Made by a program: the position numbers and the translations under genes
DNA from: an uncultured Acidimicrobiales bacterium
GTDB lineage: Bacteria > Actinomycetota > Acidimicrobiia > Acidimicrobiales > Bin134
DNA: 64,000 nucleotides
Assembly (NCBI GenBank): GCA_951813555.1
Contig: OX638344.1
Coordinates: forward strand, 3,411,076 to 3,475,075
Direction: 5' to 3'
Shown: piece by piece, positions 1 through 9,173 of the stretch
How positions within the stretch are numbered: position 1 is the first letter of the stretch
How the letters are laid out: every line of letters starts with the position of its first letter
The notes under the pieces: generated by a model
Told to the model about the DNA's origin: nothing
The model's database searches: none
Seen by the model: the letters and a program-made list of their open reading frames with translations, nothing else

Positions 1-983
1 ACGGCTGATCGTCCGCAGCCGACACAGTGTTCGTCGCGAATGATGAGGGCGGCCCGCTGGGCATCAGTGGCCAAACGGTGTTTGCTCCCCACCCACAGTT
101 CCTGGCCCTTGGAGTTGAACACGGCGGGCAAGACGTCGGCGTTGCAGGCCAGCCGCAGTGCCTCAGACACCGGCAGAGGCGTGCCGTCAAGCAGGCGGGC
201 GTCAGCCAGCTTGTTGTTCAGCGCGTCCCAGTCGGCAGTCAAAATCAAAGTGGTGCCCTGCGGTTTGCGGTCTTTGGTGTCAGCACAGACCAGGTTCTCC
301 AAGGCGTCGGCCATCCGCTGGTCGAACCCAGTTTGGTCGCCGGCTTTGCTGCTGTTGCGCAGGCGGCGCACCTCATCGGCCAGCGCAGCCTCCATACGGT
401 TCCCCGCGACCGGGTCGAACCGGCCGTTCAAGACGAACATGCCGTCGTCAGGGGACTTGAAAAAGCGAAACGAGCGCCGCTCCCGCTGCTTGGCCATCAA
501 CGAGGTACCGTCGTCGCCCGACTGCTCATGCTGATGGTCGCGAAGCGTCCGGGAGAACGTGCCGAAGTCTTCGCGTCGGGCCGCTTCCACCAGCACGCTT
601 TCGTCAACCGGCCCCTGCGAAGCGGCCTTGGCGATCTGCTTGGCATGGGCCTCAGGAATCTCGCCGGCGCCCAGAGCATCGAGAGTCTCAGGAACCTGCG
701 AAAGCTGAGAGGCCGTCTCCACTTCCCGGCGGGCCTGCTGCTTAGAAGCCTGCAACTCCTCCAACGCCACGCGCCGCGCCAAACCTTCGCCTCCCCGGCT
801 GGCATACGCAGCCAACGTCTCCGTCTTCATCGCGGCCAGCCGAGCCTCGGCTTTCTTGATCACACCAAGCCGCACACGCAGCTCCAACAGCGACAGGTCA
901 TCAACATCAACCGCCTCCGGCCAAACCGGCACCGAAGGCTCGAAACCAGCTCGTTTCCCCTGTTCAAGGGGCCTAAACTCCAT
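1..983 (-). CDS. DUF222 / 13E12-type HNH endonuclease family protein (3' end cut by window)
   Basis: Read on the minus strand from ATG at 983, about 327 codons remain open to the window edge. The first 40 or so residues contain the LSLLELRVRLGVIKKAEARLAA-type helix typical of DUF222 (13E12 repeat family), followed by a helical region (ALGAGEIPEAHAKQIAKAA) and a strand-rich part (FDPVAGNRMEAALADEVRRLR). The reading ends in AALIIRDEHCVGCGRSA, the usual entry to the C-terminal HNH nuclease domain, which lies outside the window. These proteins are common and multicopy in Actinobacteria; their role is not settled. No partner gene is adjacent. Confidence 0.85.
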   Translation of the reverse strand, partial: MEFRPLEQGKRAGFEPSVPVWPEAVDVDDLSLLELRVRLGVIKKAEARLAAMKTETLAAYASRGGEGLARRVALEELQASKQQARREVETASQLSQVPETLDALGAGEIPEAHAKQIAKAASQGPVDESVLVEAARREDFGTFSRTLRDHQHEQSGDDGTSLMAKQRERRSFRFFKSPDDGMFVLNGRFDPVAGNRMEAALADEVRRLRNSSKAGDQTGFDQRMADALENLVCADTKDRKPQGTTLILTADWDALNNKLADARLLDGTPLPVSEALRLACNADVLPAVFNSKGQELWVGSKHRLATDAQRAALIIRDEHCVGCGRSA

Positions 984-1298
984 ACATGCAAGTATACCGA
1001 CCCCAGTGACAACAACCCCCTGAAATAACGGGCATAAGCGAGAATATCTTGTCATTGATTGAATGTGATTTGCACATAAGCAACATCCCTCACATATTCC
1101 CGTTCTGTCGGTAAGTGAGGCCCTCCGTGGCCTGCCCACTGATCCATTTTCGCTGGTCGTCAAGGCAGTTCCTCGGGGCGTGGCCACCACTTTCGATCAC
1201 CTTTCGACGAGGGCCTCTACATCATAAGGCATGAGCAGGAGCAACTTGATCTCAAAATCATGAAGCCGCGATGACCACGGACGAATAGCTTCTCAAGG
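984..1298. other. intergenic region, no gene seen
   Basis: About 315 bases, clearly more AT-rich than the flanks, between the DUF222 gene (leftward) and the HEPN-like gene (rightward). It must hold the two divergent promoters. I found no convincing small gene, hairpin terminator or RNA gene in it. Confidence 0.5.
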
Positions 1299-1964
1299 AT
1301 GCCTGAAGATGTCTTCAGCGTGGACCGCTGCCTTGCCTTCATTTTCGAAACCGAAACAGCGGTGACCTTCGTGGGGGAAGGCGTCCAGTCCATCGCTGAA
1401 TGGGACGCCACAAAAGACCGAAGAATCGTCGGCTTGCACTTGTTGGCCCAGAGTTTTGAGCGTCTCCTCAAGGTGACGAAGGCTCTCATACAACTGGGCG
1501 AAGAAGGCACCCTCCAATCGTCGAGGGAATTGAGAAATTTGTACGGGCATGTCCTCTCAGGGCTGCTTGACGACGTCTTGGCAGCATGCCGCAGTGATGA
1601 GACTTTCACCGCTGGTCCCGCCATCAGATGCGACATCGAATTCCTCGCTTCCAATGAACTCTGGCGGGCCATGCTTGATGTATTAAGCGAGCTTGGGTCA
1701 GGCGGTCGGTACCACGACCTCGACACGATGCTCGACGGAAATGCCAGACCGGAGAGCCCGCTGGACCTTTGGGAGATCATTGAAATGGATATCTGCAAGA
1801 CCGACCCGAAGTGGCTCGCCCTAATGGAGGCCGACCCAGCGGCATTCAGCCGCCAGTGGTATCCCGTCCTGTCAGAAATTCAAGCTGAGACACTCCATAG
1901 AGCGGCCGAGCGATCACCAGAATGTGGACTCTGGGCCCTGCCCAACAGAATGGTCGCACGATGA
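1299..1964 (+). CDS. HEPN-like hypothetical protein
   Basis: 221 residues; ATG at 1299 is the first possible start after an in-frame stop at 1272. It is all-helical in appearance. Residues 46-67 (LHLLAQSFERLLKVTKALIQLG) followed by RELRNLYGH at 76-84 match the layout of HEPN-fold proteins: an ERLLK-type helix, then an R-N-x3-H motif (Arg79, Asn80, His84), the metal-independent RNase signature. HEPN proteins are typical effectors in toxin-antitoxin and abortive-infection systems. No nucleotidyltransferase (MNT) partner lies next to it. The HEPN reading is an inference from motif and helix pattern; otherwise hypothetical. Confidence 0.6.
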   Translation: MPEDVFSVDRCLAFIFETETAVTFVGEGVQSIAEWDATKDRRIVGLHLLAQSFERLLKVTKALIQLGEEGTLQSSRELRNLYGHVLSGLLDDVLAACRSDETFTAGPAIRCDIEFLASNELWRAMLDVLSELGSGGRYHDLDTMLDGNARPESPLDLWEIIEMDICKTDPKWLALMEADPAAFSRQWYPVLSEIQAETLHRAAERSPECGLWALPNRMVAR

Positions 1965-2081
1965 CAGGCACGATTAGCAGGTACTTGTACCTAGAGGACG
2001 ACAAGCTCAAGACGCCGTCGGCCTTGTGATCCTTGTCTTGCCCAATGATTGACAAACAAGGCTGAGCAAAGCAGCCGTTGG

Positions 2082-2873
2082 ATGACTTCGGGGATGGAGA
2101 TTGCCGCGGCGGTGGCAGTGAGGCATCGCGAACTCTCCAATGTTCTTGAGGCCACCGATTTAGAGACCCTATTGGGGGAGTCTGAACTTCCCGGTTGGAG
2201 CCGGCTGACTATCGTGTGCCATCTCCGGTACGGGGCTCAAGCTAGTGAACGGATGACAAGTGACGCACTGGCCGGATTGCCGACTGGCTTCTATCCGGGC
2301 GGCAGGTCGGCTCAAAGACCATCAACGCTTCGGCCCGGCCCAGATGAGAGCGCTGCAGACGTCATCCAATCGTCCAGCGAGAGCAGTGCCGTGCTAGACG
2401 AGACGTGGGCGCACATCCCTGCTGAGGCGTGGGACGAGACATCGATCCACGAACCGGTGGGCAACCCAGATCTTGGATCCTTCACTCTGAAAGAGCTCGC
2501 GATCTTGAGGTTGACCGAGGTCGAAGTGCATGGAACTGACCTCGACCTCGGCCTCTCAGATTGGAGCGATACCTTCATCAATGCGGCATGGCCCATGAGA
2601 GTCACTTGGCTCCCACGACGCCACTCCATCAGCAAATTCTCACCCATCTCTTGGAACCTCGCCCCCACCGACGGACCAGCGTTCAATGTGTCGGTCCGTC
2701 AGGCAGAGGTAACTGTTTCTGAGGGCACGTGCGACAACGCCGGGGTGGTCATCTCAGGGTCACAGGCCCAGTTGCTCGGCATGCTCTTGGGTCGAGTCGA
2801 CATCTCTAGACTCACTGTCAGCGGAAACGAGGTAACCGCGCTCCAATTCCCAAACGCCTTTCTTCCACCCTGA
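2082..2873 (+). CDS. maleylpyruvate isomerase family (DinB-like, mycothiol-dependent type) protein
   Basis: About 263 residues from ATG 2082; TTG 2049 or ATG 2094 are alternative starts. The N-terminal half has the DinB/MDMPI_N pattern: LPGWSRLTIVCHLRYGAQASERM with a metal-ligand-type His, then LRLTEVEVHGTDLDLGL carrying the second Glu/His cluster. A C-terminal beta-rich domain ends in LLGMLLGRVDISRLTVSGN, as in the TIGR03083 group. Such proteins use mycothiol or a related thiol for isomerisation or conjugation; the substrate here is unknown. Another family member is at 54089-54721. Confidence 0.75.
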   Translation: MTSGMEIAAAVAVRHRELSNVLEATDLETLLGESELPGWSRLTIVCHLRYGAQASERMTSDALAGLPTGFYPGGRSAQRPSTLRPGPDESAADVIQSSSESSAVLDETWAHIPAEAWDETSIHEPVGNPDLGSFTLKELAILRLTEVEVHGTDLDLGLSDWSDTFINAAWPMRVTWLPRRHSISKFSPISWNLAPTDGPAFNVSVRQAEVTVSEGTCDNAGVVISGSQAQLLGMLLGRVDISRLTVSGNEVTALQFPNAFLPP

Positions 2874-3040
2874 GGTGCCCACACCGCAGTGCCTGTGCAG
2901 CTGCCGTGGGCGTTGCCGATGGGTGGCAGGAAGTCTGTGCTGTTCCGTAAACCTCCAGCGTAGCGACCGAATCTGTCAGTGAGCAGTTGTAGGCTGCTGC
3001 CAGTTGATTTGGATCTTCTCCTGAATGATTGGGGAACGGA

Positions 3041-3973
3041 ATGCCGCAATTGACCTCTAGAAATGTCAAGAACGCATGTCCAAGAAAGTACCAGGACGGA
3101 CAGGGATCACTTCTCCGAGTGAGAAAACCCGGGTCGAGATATTGGGTCTTGCGCCTGGCTGTGGACAGGCACCGCCGCGAAATCGAGATAGACGGCCGGC
3201 TCAGGGCGAGCCCTGCCGATGCCCGCACTAAGGCGTTTGAGCACCGTGAGACGGTAGCGGGCGGGCCCGAACCATTTGCTGAGAAGCTTCGGTGCGATGA
3301 TGCGACGTTCCTGGAGGCGATGCGCTCTTTGAATCTTGCGCTGCCGCAATCGGCGTTGGATGAGGCCGTCGAGCAGTTGCTCCGGGATCGGTCGGCAATG
3401 GATCGAGTTCGGGCGAATCGGGAGGTTCATGGCCTCTTGCGGGATGGGGCGAGGGTCGAGATCACTGGCGGCGAAGGCGAGCGCCGGATGGTCGCTGTCC
3501 GGTTCGTGGATTGGAACCGCGCCGACGCCAATGACTGGCTTGCGGTGTCAGAGTTTTGGATTTTCGGTGAAATGTACAATCGGCGGGCCGATGTGGTGTT
3601 GTTCGTCAACGGCATCCCGCTGGTGCTGGTTGAGCTGAAGGTGTCGCACAAGAACGTCCGGGATGCCTTCGACGGCAATCTGCGCGATTACCGGGACACG
3701 GTTCCGCACTTGTTCTGGTTCAACGCGTTCGTGATGCTCTCAAACGGCGGGGACACTCTGGTCGGCTCAATGTTTGCTGATTGGGGATATTTCGCCGAGT
3801 GGAAGAAGATCAACTCAGAGGGCGAACAGAGCGTGGTTTCGCTGGAGACCGCCCTGCGGGGGACGTGCCAGCCGCAGCGTCTGTTGGATCTGGTGGAGAA
3901 CTTCGTGGCATTCATGGAGCGCCCGGGCGGGTTGGTGAAGGCGTTGGCCAAGAACGGGTCTGTGTACCGCTGA
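3041..3973 (+). pseudogene. integrase arm domain fused to truncated HsdR (type I restriction R subunit) N-terminus
   Basis: 310 residues from ATG 3041 (TTG 3029 possible). Residues 1 to about 80 read like the DUF4102/arm DNA-binding domain of a tyrosine integrase (MPQLTSRNVKNA, YQDGQGSLLRVRKPGSRYWV, SPADARTKA). From about residue 88 the protein switches to HsdR N-terminus: TFLEAMRSLN, a PD-(D/E)xK nuclease core with Asp184 and E198-x-K200 (RADVVLFVNGIPLVLVELK), and GLVKALAKN near the end. It stops just where HsdR proteins enter the helicase domain. No integrase catalytic domain, HsdM or HsdS is present. I read it as a deletion scar that left an open in-frame fusion; whether it is expressed is unknown. 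Confidence 0.7.
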
Positions 3974-3994
3974 CCGTCCCCGTAACATGGGCGG

Positions 3995-4282
3995 ATGGTC
4001 GATTCGGGATCTCCTGAAGAGCGCTCGGCACTACCCCCCAGGGGGGCTCGCTGGCTGGCCTTTGCGGCGATATTGCTCGGGGGACTGTGCGGTGGGCTGA
4101 TCGGGTTCGCCTATATCGACCTCCAGTGTGAGGGCAATTGCGGCCTGTGGACCGGGCTCGGCGCCTTGATCGGCGCGGTGGCCGGCGCGGTGGGATTGGC
4201 CGTGGTGGCTGTCTTGACCTTGCGGGCAATGGACGAGTGGCGCCGCTTCGGCGGCCGCCGCCAAGACCGCGACGGCTACTAG
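3995..4282 (+). CDS. small two-TM membrane protein
   Basis: 95 residues, ATG start. There are two hydrophobic helices (about 20-42, WLAFAAILLGGLCGGLIGFAY, and 52-75, GLGALIGAVAGAVGLAVVAVL) joined by a short loop with two cysteines (QCEGNCG), and a charged C-terminus. No family recognised. It converges with the threonine aldolase gene, 12 bases away. Confidence 0.55.
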   Translation: MVDSGSPEERSALPPRGARWLAFAAILLGGLCGGLIGFAYIDLQCEGNCGLWTGLGALIGAVAGAVGLAVVAVLTLRAMDEWRRFGGRRQDRDGY

Positions 4283-4294
4283 GCGCAATTTCAA

Positions 4295-5329
4295 TTAGCT
4301 GGAAGCAGAAGACAGCGCGGCGACAGCCCGGTCGATGTCGGCGTCGTCCACATCCAAGTGAGTGACGAAACGCACGATGCCAGGAGCCAGCAACCCGGCT
4401 CGTACTCCGGCCTGCCGCAAGTGGTCCAGCAACCCGAGGGCATCGGGATGCCGAAAGGCCACCACGTTGGTGAACGGGCGCCCGCAGGAAGCTACCGCTT
4501 CGCCCAACCGGGTGCCGGGCCACCGCTCGGCCACCGCCTGACCCAAGCGGTCGGCCCGGGCGTGGTCGTCGGCCAGCCGGTCGATGTGATGGTCCAGCGC
4601 ATACAGCCCGCCGGCGGCGATCACACCGGCCTGTCGCATGGCCCCGCCTAGCCGCCGCCGGTGCAGTCGGGCCTCGGCAACCAAATCGGCCGGCCCGGCC
4701 AACAGCGACCCCACCGGCGCCCCCAGCCCCTTGGACACGCAAGACATGACTGTGGCCGCCGTGTCAGCCAGTTCCGCCGCTGGAGTTCCCAACGCTATGG
4801 CGGCGTTGAACAGCCTGGCGCCGTCCAGATGCACCGGCGGTCCCAACCCAGCCGCCGCAAGGTCCTCAGCCCCGAGGGCCAGACCGCCCGAGGCCAAATG
4901 GGTGTTCTCCAGGCAGATCAGCGACACCGGAGGCCAAAAGCCGCCGCGGCCCGCGGCCACTGCCTCAGCGGTTGCCGCCGCGTCAATCACACCGCCGGTA
5001 TCGTCCACTGCGTAGATCTGGAAGACGTTGTTCCAGCCAGCAGCACCGCTCTCATAGGACATCAGATGCTGCCGCCTGCCCACCACCACGTTGCTGCCCG
5101 GCGCTCCGTGCAGCCGCAAAGCAATCTGATTGCCCATTGTGCCCGACGGCACGTACACCGAGGCCGGCTTGCCCACCAGCGCCGCGAACCGCTCCTCCAG
5201 GCGATTGACTGAGGGATCCTCCCCGTAGCGGTCGTCGCCCACCGGGGCAGCGGCCATGGCCGCTCGCATGGGCTCGGTCGGCTGGGTCAGCGTGTCTGAC
5301 CGAAGATCGACCACGCCGCGAGATGCCAC
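4295..5329 (-). CDS. ltaE: low-specificity L-threonine aldolase
   Basis: 344 residues, GTG start. A PLP-dependent fold type I enzyme cleaving L-threonine/allo-threonine to glycine and acetaldehyde in the cytoplasm. Family marks: [19 protein letters not shown] at the start, [28 protein letters not shown] (Asp169) and the Schiff-base lysine in [13 protein letters not shown] (Lys200). Full length. Its start is 21 bases from the divergent inositol phosphatase gene, so the two share a promoter region. Confidence 0.93.
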   Translation of the reverse strand: MASRGVVDLRSDTLTQPTEPMRAAMAAAPVGDDRYGEDPSVNRLEERFAALVGKPASVYVPSGTMGNQIALRLHGAPGSNVVVGRRQHLMSYESGAAGWNNVFQIYAVDDTGGVIDAAATAEAVAAGRGGFWPPVSLICLENTHLASGGLALGAEDLAAAGLGPPVHLDGARLFNAAIALGTPAAELADTAATVMSCVSKGLGAPVGSLLAGPADLVAEARLHRRRLGGAMRQAGVIAAGGLYALDHHIDRLADDHARADRLGQAVAERWPGTRLGEAVASCGRPFTNVVAFRHPDALGLLDHLRQAGVRAGLLAPGIVRFVTHLDVDDADIDRAVAALSSASS

Positions 5330-5350
5330 GGTGATCAGCGTAGAGTCTCC

Positions 5351-6178
5351 ATGGTGTCAGAACCCCAACCATCTCCAATGCCAGGCATTCCCGCATGGGA
5401 CTACCTGGAGAAGCTGGCCGCTGAGGCCGCCCAAGTGGCGGCATCGCTGCTGCGGGCCGAGACCGGTGCCAAGCGTCAGATCACGGCCAAATCATCGCGC
5501 ACCGACTTGGTAACCGACATGGACCTGGCCTGCGAAGCCGCCATCGTCGACTTCCTGACCGCTCATCGGCCCAATGACGGGATGATGGGCGAAGAGGGTT
5601 CGGGTCACGACGGCACCAGCGGCGTGCGCTGGATCATCGACCCCATCGACGGCACAGTCAACTTCGTCTATGGCCATGTCGGCTTCGGGGTGTCGGTGGC
5701 CGCCGAAGTCGACGGCCAAGTTGTGGCCGGCGCGGTGATCGACCCGGTACTCAACGAGACCTTCACCGCCCACCGAGGCGGCGGGGCCCGCCTCAACGGA
5801 GACCCCACCGCTGTCCGCCCCGACGGCGACCCCGCTCTGGCCCTGGTGGCCACCGGGTTCTCCTACGCCCACGAGCGGCGACCGCGCCAAGCCGAGGTAC
5901 TGGGGGAGCTGCTGCCCCTCATCGGCGACATCCGGCGAGTGGGCGGGGCGGCGGTCGACCTCTGCACAGTGGCCTGCGGCCGAGTGGACGCCTTTTTCGA
6001 GGTGGGGCTCAACTCGTGGGATTACGCCGCCGGAGCGCTCATAGCAGAAGAGGCCGGCGCGATTGTCCAAGACCTGAAAGGCGGCCCTCCTAGCAGCGAT
6101 TTCGTGTTCGCAGCTTCTCCGGGAGTGGCCGACACCCTGCTTAAACTGCTGCAAGACGCCGAGGCCGACCAACTATAA
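5351..6178 (+). CDS. suhB: inositol-1-monophosphatase family protein
   Basis: 275 residues from ATG 5351; ATG 5378 is an alternative giving 266. Li+-sensitive Mg2+-dependent phosphatase fold, with the metal-binding Glu in GEEGSG (about 81), [15 protein letters not shown] (Asp97, Asp100) and [17 protein letters not shown] near the C-terminus. In actinobacteria such enzymes supply myo-inositol for phosphatidylinositol and mycothiol, or dephosphorylate histidinol-P or fructose-1,6-bisP; which applies here cannot be told. Confidence 0.9.
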   Translation: MVSEPQPSPMPGIPAWDYLEKLAAEAAQVAASLLRAETGAKRQITAKSSRTDLVTDMDLACEAAIVDFLTAHRPNDGMMGEEGSGHDGTSGVRWIIDPIDGTVNFVYGHVGFGVSVAAEVDGQVVAGAVIDPVLNETFTAHRGGGARLNGDPTAVRPDGDPALALVATGFSYAHERRPRQAEVLGELLPLIGDIRRVGGAAVDLCTVACGRVDAFFEVGLNSWDYAAGALIAEEAGAIVQDLKGGPPSSDFVFAASPGVADTLLKLLQDAEADQL

Positions 6179-6224
6179 ATCCCCCTGCCACGCATTTGAC
6201 CGGAAAATCGGGCACCATTCAAGG

Positions 6225-6905
6225 GTGGAAACCCGCATCTTGGCTATTGAGGACGACGAGAGGATTCGTACCGCGGTGCGCTTAGCTCTTGAAGACGAGG
6301 GCTGGGACGTTCAGGAGGCAGCCAATGGACAGGAGGGGTGCAACGCGTTCTCCGAGACGCCCGCCGACGTGGTGCTCATCGACATCATGCTTCCCGACAT
6401 CGATGGGTTCGAGGTGTGCCGCACGTTGCGCCGGACCAGCGACGTGCCCATCATCATGGTCACCGCCCGAGCCGACACCCATGACGTGGTGGCCGGATTG
6501 GAGGCAGGGGCCGACGACTATCTGACCAAGCCCTTCGCTCCCAAAGAGCTCTCCGCCCGCATCCGCGCCCTGCTGCGCCGAGTGCGAATCACCGACACCG
6601 CCATGAGCGATCTCCGATTCGGCCAGCTGGAGATAATGCCCGAGCAGGGGATGGTGACCGTCAGCGGCCAAGAGGCCCACCTCACCAAGACTGAGTTCCG
6701 GCTTCTGGTGGAGCTGGCCACCAATTCCGGCAAGGTACTCAGCCGAGAAGTGCTCCTTGAGCGGGTGTGGGATCTCGGATACTTCGGCGATGGCCGTTTG
6801 GTGGACGTCCACATCCGGCGGCTGCGCACCAAGATCGAGACCGACCCGGCCAACCCGCGCTACGTGGTCACCGTCCGCGGCCTGGGGTACAAGCTCCAGG
6901 CATAG
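6225..6905 (+). CDS. OmpR/PhoB-family response regulator (MtrA-like)
   Basis: 226 residues, GTG start. Receiver domain 1-115 with acidic pocket IEDDE (residues 9-12), phospho-acceptor Asp53 (VVLIDIMLPD) and the conserved lysine in DYLTKPF. C-terminal winged helix 130-226 with KTEFRLLVELA, VLSREVLLERVWD and VDVHIRRLRTKIE. It lies just upstream of a sensor kinase and a GerMN lipoprotein, the same order as actinobacterial mtrA-mtrB-lpqB, which controls cell-wall and division genes. Orthology to MtrA is inferred from gene order. Confidence 0.93.
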   Translation: METRILAIEDDERIRTAVRLALEDEGWDVQEAANGQEGCNAFSETPADVVLIDIMLPDIDGFEVCRTLRRTSDVPIIMVTARADTHDVVAGLEAGADDYLTKPFAPKELSARIRALLRRVRITDTAMSDLRFGQLEIMPEQGMVTVSGQEAHLTKTEFRLLVELATNSGKVLSREVLLERVWDLGYFGDGRLVDVHIRRLRTKIETDPANPRYVVTVRGLGYKLQA

Positions 6906-6916
6906 GGACGATACTG

Positions 6917-8350
6917 ATGCCGACGCGGCCGGGACTCCGCTCCCGCATTTGGCACCGAGCGGGCTCCCGGGCCCGGCGACTAGGACTTCGCACCCGCATC
7001 ATCTTGGCCTTCGTGTTCACCACCCTTCTGCTGTCGGCACTGCTCAGCGTGACCGTGTTCGCGCTGACCCGACAAAATTTGCTCAACGGGCGGGAGAACG
7101 ATGCCCTGGCCACGGTGGGGTTCAATGCCTCCACGGTCAGCCGCCGCCTCAATCCCGACATCGAGTCGGAAGCCCTCCAGAACCTGATCAGCACCCTGGC
7201 CACACCGGAAGGCTCCCGCCCGGTTCTTCGGGTGGGTGGCGACTGGTTCCAACAGTCCTTCGAGTTCGAGTCGGGCGACATCGACGAGCGCCTGCGCCGC
7301 ACGGTGGAAGGCGGGAGGCCAGCCCAGATGCGCTACCGGGTCAGGGGCAAGCCCTTCCTGGTGGTGGGCATCCCCATCCCCGACCGCAACGCCTCTTACT
7401 ACGAGGCCACGCCTTTGGACGAGATTGAAGACACCCTGGGCTCACTGGGATTCATCCTGGCCAGCGCCGGCGGAGGGGTGACCCTGGCATCGGCCGGAGT
7501 GGGCTTCTGGGCCAGCCGCCGCCTGCTGCGCCCACTGGTGAGCATCGGCGAAGCCGCTCAGTCGATCGCCCAAGGCGATCTCAGCACTCGTCTGGAGGCC
7601 GGGGCCGCCCGAGAGCTGGTTGCGCTCACCGACTCGTTCAACGACATGGTGGGCGCCCTCCAAAACCGGATCGCCCAAGACGAGCGGTTCGCATCTGAAG
7701 TGAGCCATGAACTGCGGTCGCCCCTCATGACCCTTTCCGCTTCGGTTGAGGTCATGAATACCCGGCGGGCCGAACTGCCCGAACGGGCTCGAACCGCGCT
7801 AGACCTGTTGACCGAGGACGTCAACCGATTCGAGCACCTCGTAGAGGACCTGCTGGAGATCTCCCGATTCGATGTGGGCACCGCCGAATTGGATCTCGAC
7901 GTATTCAACCTGCTCGAGTTCGTTGAGAACGCAGTGTCGGCCACCAGCCCGGTCGTCATCCCCATCCGCTGCGATCCGGCCACCGCCCTAGTGCGGGTCC
8001 AAGCCGACAAGCGCCGGCTGATGCAGGTCATCGACAATCTTTTGACCAATGCTCAAAAGTACGCTCGGGGGGCCACCGGCATCGTCCTCAAGCATCGGGG
8101 CCAGAACATCGAGATCGTCGTGGAGGACGGCGGACCGGGTGTTGCCACCGACGAGCGGGAGCACATTTTCGACCGGTTCTCCCGAGGCCGGGAAGCGGGC
8201 GAGCGGGGAGCCAGCACTGGAGTGGGCTTGGGACTGGCGCTGGTAGCCGAGCATGTGCGCCTACACCAGGGTCGAGTTTGGTGTGAGGACCGGTTCGACG
8301 GCCTCTCTGGTGCCCGCTTCGTCGTCCACCTACCTATCGCAGTCGTATGA
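6917..8350 (+). CDS. sensor histidine kinase (MtrB-like)
   Basis: 477 residues from ATG 6917, 11 bases after the regulator; a longer in-frame reading from 6767 overlaps the regulator and is unlikely. TM1 about 25-48 (IILAFVFTTLLLSALLSV), an extracellular sensor of about 130 residues, TM2 around 175-195, then HAMP. HisKA has the phospho-His in SEVSHELRSP (His264). HATPase has the N box (NLLTNAQKYA), the G1 motif VEDGGPGV and the GVGLGLALV G2 box. The stop overlaps the next gene's start (ATGA), so the two are translationally coupled. Confidence 0.93.
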   Translation: MPTRPGLRSRIWHRAGSRARRLGLRTRIILAFVFTTLLLSALLSVTVFALTRQNLLNGRENDALATVGFNASTVSRRLNPDIESEALQNLISTLATPEGSRPVLRVGGDWFQQSFEFESGDIDERLRRTVEGGRPAQMRYRVRGKPFLVVGIPIPDRNASYYEATPLDEIEDTLGSLGFILASAGGGVTLASAGVGFWASRRLLRPLVSIGEAAQSIAQGDLSTRLEAGAARELVALTDSFNDMVGALQNRIAQDERFASEVSHELRSPLMTLSASVEVMNTRRAELPERARTALDLLTEDVNRFEHLVEDLLEISRFDVGTAELDLDVFNLLEFVENAVSATSPVVIPIRCDPATALVRVQADKRRLMQVIDNLLTNAQKYARGATGIVLKHRGQNIEIVVEDGGPGVATDEREHIFDRFSRGREAGERGASTGVGLGLALVAEHVRLHQGRVWCEDRFDGLSGARFVVHLPIAVV

Positions 8351-9132
8351 CCCGGCTAGCAGCACTCTGGCGCTTGTGGGCGGGACTTGCCGCAGCCGTG
8401 CTCTTGGCCGCAGCGTGCTCAGTGCCCGAGGACAATCGACCCCGAGCGCTGGACTACTCCCAACTCCCCGACGACCTGATGGCAGCCACCGAAACTCCAG
8501 AGCCGACTCCGCTGGTCACCCAGGAGGTCCTCATCTACCTGATCGACGAGAACAACCTGCTGGCTGCCGTAGCCCGCAACGTGGCCAGCCCGGCCCGTCC
8601 TATCACGGTGCTGGAAACTCTGTTCTCCGCGCCCAACGAAGCGGAGTCCGAACAGGCCTTGTCCACCGCTCTGCCGGCCGACGTCGAAGTGGTCTCCGTT
8701 GACATCGACCAAGCCAACGACCTCGTGACTGTGGCACTGGAATCAGAGGTCTTCGAGGAGCGCCTCGAAGGCGAGAACCGCCAGTTGGCTGTGGCGCAGT
8801 TGGTCTTCACAGCCACCGAGACCACCGGGACCGCCCGCTTCTCCTTGCTGCTGAACGGCAACCCCGTGCCGCTTCCCACCGACAACGGCGAGAGCGACGT
8901 TCCGGTGACACGCGGCGGCTTCCAGTCGGTCGACCCCGACTACCAGCCCGAACCAACGCCTGAGCCCACTCCGAGCCAGACCCCCATGCCGACCGAAGCC
9001 CCCACGCCGACCGCGCCGCCCGAGACGCCCACGCCCACAGCTACACCCACCGTCGTAGTGACTCCTACCCCCGAGCCCGGGCCCACCCTGCCGCCCGGGC
9101 TTCCTCCAGACTTCACCCTCGACTTCTCCTGA
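8347..9132 (+). CDS. GerMN-domain lipoprotein (LpqB-like)
   Basis: 261 residues. Lipoprotein signal with lipobox LAAAC (Cys24), followed by a GerMN-type domain (about 55-180: VLIYLIDENNLLAAVARNV, PITVLETLF, LPADVEVVSVDIDQANDLVTVAL). The last 60 residues are a Pro/Thr-rich tail (PTPEPTPSQTPMP) likely spanning the wall. It lacks the C-terminal beta-propeller of full-length LpqB, so it is a short version. Position after the kinase suggests it tunes the kinase from outside the membrane, by analogy with LpqB and MtrB. Confidence 0.85.
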   Translation: MTRLAALWRLWAGLAAAVLLAAACSVPEDNRPRALDYSQLPDDLMAATETPEPTPLVTQEVLIYLIDENNLLAAVARNVASPARPITVLETLFSAPNEAESEQALSTALPADVEVVSVDIDQANDLVTVALESEVFEERLEGENRQLAVAQLVFTATETTGTARFSLLLNGNPVPLPTDNGESDVPVTRGGFQSVDPDYQPEPTPEPTPSQTPMPTEAPTPTAPPETPTPTATPTVVVTPTPEPGPTLPPGLPPDFTLDFS

Positions 9133-9136
9133 GACC

Positions 9137-9159
9137 GCGACCTCGACCGCGAGTGTCGC
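9137..9159. terminator. hairpin between convergent genes
   Basis: GCGAC-CTCG, loop ACCG, CGAG-T-GTCGC: nine base pairs with one bulged T, sitting between the lipoprotein gene stop and the convergent pfk stop. No clear U tract, so function as a bidirectional terminator is inferred from position. Confidence 0.5.
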
Positions 9160-9173
9160 CTTACGACAGCCAG

